Under the pieces are notes generated by a model, which saw only the letters and a list, made by a program, of their open reading frames with translations, made no database searches and was not told the DNA's origin. A program made the position numbers and the translations under genes. This document shows positions 40,842 to 41,946 of a stretch of 41,946 nucleotides of DNA, in pieces (the first letter of the stretch is position 1; each line of letters starts with the position of its first letter). The stretch comes from Lachnospiraceae bacterium. Its GTDB lineage: Bacteria > Bacillota > Clostridia > Lachnospirales > Lachnospiraceae. The stretch spans positions 1 to 41,946 of the forward strand of contig JAILNG010000229.1 in NCBI GenBank assembly GCA_024691875.1, in the 5' to 3' direction.

Positions 40842-41234
40842 TCATCTCTGAAGGACCATTTTGATCCTGTCGAATTCCTGATTTATAGCATTCAGATAAG
40901 CATAGTACTTGATCTGGTTATCGGCAAGGTAGGCATTTTCGGTGTCAATGTCCACATTGTTGCCGTCATATCTGTAACTGAGCTCTTCGTAATCCTTGTA
41001 GATTGAAGGCTTTAAAGCGGCCATTTGAAGATTTGCCACCTTTTTGTCAAGATTGTTGGTTCCCGACTGAGTCATTGCTTCTCTCAGCATTCCCTCAAAA
41101 TCCATATCTGATCTTTTAAATTCGGGTGTATCAACATTTGCAAGGTTGTTCGCAATAATCTCATTCTTGGTCCAACTCGCTGAAGCTGCCTTGTTTAAGA
41201 TGTTGATATAATTATAAGCATCGGATGTAATCAT
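40842..41234 (-). CDS. flgB: Proximal rod protein FlgB, first gene of the operon
   Basis: 130 aa from ATG at 41234, which follows AGGAGGTTACAG; an upstream-extended frame to 41324 lies in the promoter region and is rejected. The N-terminal helix has the rod motif ASASWTKNEIIANNLANVDTPEFKRSDMDFEGMLREAM. It starts the export-dependent rod. Two minus-strand promoter candidates lie upstream. Confidence 0.97.
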   Translation of the reverse strand: MITSDAYNYINILNKAASASWTKNEIIANNLANVDTPEFKRSDMDFEGMLREAMTQSGTNNLDKKVANLQMAALKPSIYKDYEELSYRYDGNNVDIDTENAYLADNQIKYYAYLNAINQEFDRIKMVLQR

Positions 41235-41264
41235 CTGTAACCTCCTTTTTTCAAGGGAATTTAT

Positions 41265-41303
41265 ATTATATATCGGATGAAAGTTTCTTCGGATAAAGTT
41301 CCT
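41265..41303 (-). promoter_or_regulatory. Proximal flgB promoter with tandem repeats
   Basis: On the minus strand a perfect -10 TATAAT (41265-41270) has no recognisable -35. Instead two adjacent direct repeats cover that area: on the plus strand TCGGATGAAAGTTTCT (41273-41288) and TCGGATAAAGTTCCT (41289-41303). This suits a promoter activated by a protein that binds tandem sites. The start would be near 41258, about 24 nt before the ATG. Confidence 0.5.
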
Positions 41304-41310
41304 AGGTCTG

Positions 41311-41324
41311 ATGCACAAGTGCAT
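41311..41324 (-). repeat. Short inverted repeat in the distal flgB leader
   Basis: ATGCAC-AA-GTGCAT is a 6-bp inverted repeat with a 2-nt centre, lying between the two flgB promoters. It could be a binding site for a small regulator; as RNA the loop is too tight for full pairing. Confidence 0.5.
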
Positions 41325-41347
41325 ATACGCCGAATTATTCTTGTAAT

Positions 41348-41375
41348 ATTATATCGTATTTCTTAAAAAACACAA
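41348..41375 (-). promoter_or_regulatory. Distal flgB (fla/che) σA promoter
   Basis: TTGTGT (41370-41375), 16 bp, TATAAT (41348-41353) on the minus strand, giving a start site near 41341 and a leader of about 107 nt to flgB. It is divergent from the plus-strand promoter at 41406-41440. Confidence 0.6.
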
Positions 41376-41417
41376 GATATATTCCGCTATTTTTTTTGAA
41401 GATACTAAATCTTGTGT
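41370..41417. repeat. Inverted repeat across divergent promoters
   Basis: ACACAAGAT (41370-41378) and ATCTTGTGT (41409-41417) are perfect 9-bp inverted arms with 30 bp between them. Each arm contains a TTGTGT -35 element of one of the divergent σA-type promoters, so the symmetry may reflect a shared regulator or only shared -35 context. Confidence 0.6.
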
Positions 41418-41433
41418 CAAAGTGTGCCGATAA
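41406..41433 (+). promoter_or_regulatory. Divergent σ28-like promoter overlapping a σA promoter
   Basis: On the plus strand TAAA (41406-41409), 16 bp and GCCGATAA (41426-41433) form the same σ28 arrangement as before flgE. A σA-type TTGTGT (41412-41417), 17 bp, TATGAT (41435-41440) overlaps it. Either would fire rightwards into the gap before codY, with start sites near 41440-41447. Confidence 0.55.
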
Positions 41434-41439
41434 ATATGA

Positions 41440-41520
41440 TTAAATTTTTCTGAATTCAGTTTATTTATTTTTAATCATAAATAAACAAAAAGGACTCTCT
41501 CAAGTCCTTTTGTTTTTATC
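41440..41520 (+). ncRNA. Candidate short RNA between flgB and codY
   Basis: Predicted from the plus-strand promoter at 41406-41440 and the terminator at 41488-41517; length about 75-80 nt. It would hold a 10-bp AT-rich hairpin GTTTATTTAT/ATAAATAAAC (41459-41468 with 41477-41486, 8-nt loop) and then the terminator hairpin. The only ATG frame near its 5' end is five codons without a ribosome site, so it is probably non-coding. Neither transcription nor function is shown. Confidence 0.4.
41488..41511. terminator. Bidirectional terminator next to codY
   Basis: A perfect 9-bp stem AAAAGGACT/AGTCCTTTT (41488-41496 and 41503-41511) with a 6-nt loop. In the plus direction it is followed by GTTTTTATCTTTT, in the minus direction by TGTTTATTTAT with the stem's own T4-5. 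It ends codY on the minus strand and the candidate short RNA on the plus strand. Confidence 0.85.
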
Positions 41521-41542
41521 TTTTCAAATCCGTGAAATTTCA

Positions 41543-41946
41543 TTATTCAGCTTTTGATTTCTTCTTATCGATACCCAACTCGGCAAATACATAATCGTTT
41601 AAAACCTTGATGTATGTTCCCTTCATGCCTGAAGATCTGGATTCGATAACGCCGGCACTTTCGAACTTTCTGAGTGCATTTACGATAACGGATCTTGTGA
41701 TTCCGACGCGGTCTGCAATCTTGCTGGCAACAAGAGTTCCTTCTGTGCCTTCAAGCTCTCCGAAAATGTGAGTGATAGCTTCGAGCTCGGAATAAGAAAG
41801 TGTTCCGATGGCAGATTTTACAACCTGTACCTTACGATACTCTTCTACCTGCTCTTCATTTACAGAGCGCATCATTTCAAGTCCTACTACTGTAGAACCA
41901 TACTCACTGAGGATGATATCATCAAGTGAATAATTGCTCTTTTTCT
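41543..41946 (-). CDS. codY: Global regulator CodY (5' end off window)
   Basis: The last 134 residues, with the N-terminal GAF sensor lying beyond the right edge. The reading frame is open to the edge ([27 protein letters not shown]...). The C-terminal winged helix-turn-helix is diagnostic: [69 protein letters not shown]. CodY senses branched-chain amino acids and GTP and represses stationary-phase genes, including motility and, in Bacillus, the fla/che promoter. codY directly upstream of flgB is the Bacillus arrangement too. Confidence 0.96.
   Translation of the reverse strand, partial: KKSNYSLDDIILSEYGSTVVGLEMMRSVNEEQVEEYRKVQVVKSAIGTLSYSELEAITHIFGELEGTEGTLVASKIADRVGITRSVIVNALRKFESAGVIESRSSGMKGTYIKVLNDYVFAELGIDKKKSKAE

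Noticed and set aside
41235-41324. 30-codon extension of flgB upstream
   Set aside because: It covers the proximal promoter and tandem repeats; the ATG at 41234 has an ideal AGGAGG.
41235-41345. c-di-GMP riboswitch in the flgB leader
   Set aside because: The conserved GEMM core elements are not present; only a short inverted repeat and direct repeats are seen.
41436-41453. Five-codon plus-strand frame ATG ATT AAA TTT TTC TGA in the candidate short RNA
   Set aside because: No Shine-Dalgarno sequence and too short to support as a gene.
1-41946. Mobile elements, CRISPR arrays, tRNA or rRNA genes
   Set aside because: No transposase, integrase, regularly spaced repeats or tRNA-like folds were seen on either strand; the gene order and codon use look uniform.

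Overview
The window holds an almost unbroken flagellar and chemotaxis (fla/che) superoperon of about 36 kb from a motile, low-to-mid GC Firmicute. It is most likely one of the Clostridia of Lachnospiraceae type. The evidence is Gram-positive-style GGAGG ribosome binding sites, CodY, a FliY with CheC-like motifs, CheC, CheD and CheX together, a σ28 of the SigD class, and DUF6115 and FapA proteins in the motility operon. The flanks match the layout known from Bacillus subtilis: codY immediately before flgB, and rpsB-tsf immediately after the sigD region. All confident protein-coding genes lie on the minus strand, so transcription runs from high to low coordinates. I found no tRNA, rRNA, CRISPR array, transposase or phage gene.

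Reading with transcription: the 3' part of codY (41946-41543) ends at a bidirectional terminator. A 310-bp intergenic region (41235-41542) holds two candidate minus-strand promoters for flgB. It also holds a divergent plus-strand promoter with overlapping σ28 and σA signatures, which would make a short RNA of about 80 nt ending at that terminator. The operon then runs flgB-flgC-fliE-fliF-fliG-fliH-fliI-fliJ (rod, MS ring, switch, export ATPase), a MotE/YlxF-like gene, fliK-flgD-(flagellar operon protein)-flgE-flbD (hook), motA-motB-fliL (stator), fliM-fliY-cheY (switch and response regulator), fliO-fliP-fliR-fliQ-flhB-flhA (export gate), flhF-flhG (placement and number control), a PilZ gene, cheB-cheA-cheW-cheC-cheD, a small membrane protein, sigD, fapA, a 106-aa unknown, a SwrB-like DUF6115 protein and a MltG-like LysM-fold protein. 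A strong hairpin terminator at about 5391-5436 closes the operon. Next come rpsB-tsf with their own promoter and structured leader, a SpoU-family methyltransferase, cheX, a terminator, and the 5' part of an aconitase-family hydratase that runs off the left edge.

Functionally the genes supply the basal body, hook, export apparatus, stator, switch, signalling core and the late sigma factor. Flagellin, filament caps, FlgM, CsrA/FliW, CheR and receptors are not in the window. The most interesting unexplained structure is regulatory: (i) a near-consensus σ28 promoter inside the operon before flgE, followed by two adjacent hairpins with 12-nt loops of similar sequence; (ii) the divergent short transcription unit between codY and flgB; (iii) tandem direct repeats over the -35 region of the proximal flgB promoter; (iv) the gene order fliP-fliR-fliQ instead of fliP-fliQ-fliR; (v) lineage-specific additions such as the long acidic FlgD tail and the membrane-anchored Thr/Pro-rich MltG-like protein. 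Translations were read from the sequence; family names rest on recognised motifs and synteny, not on database searches.
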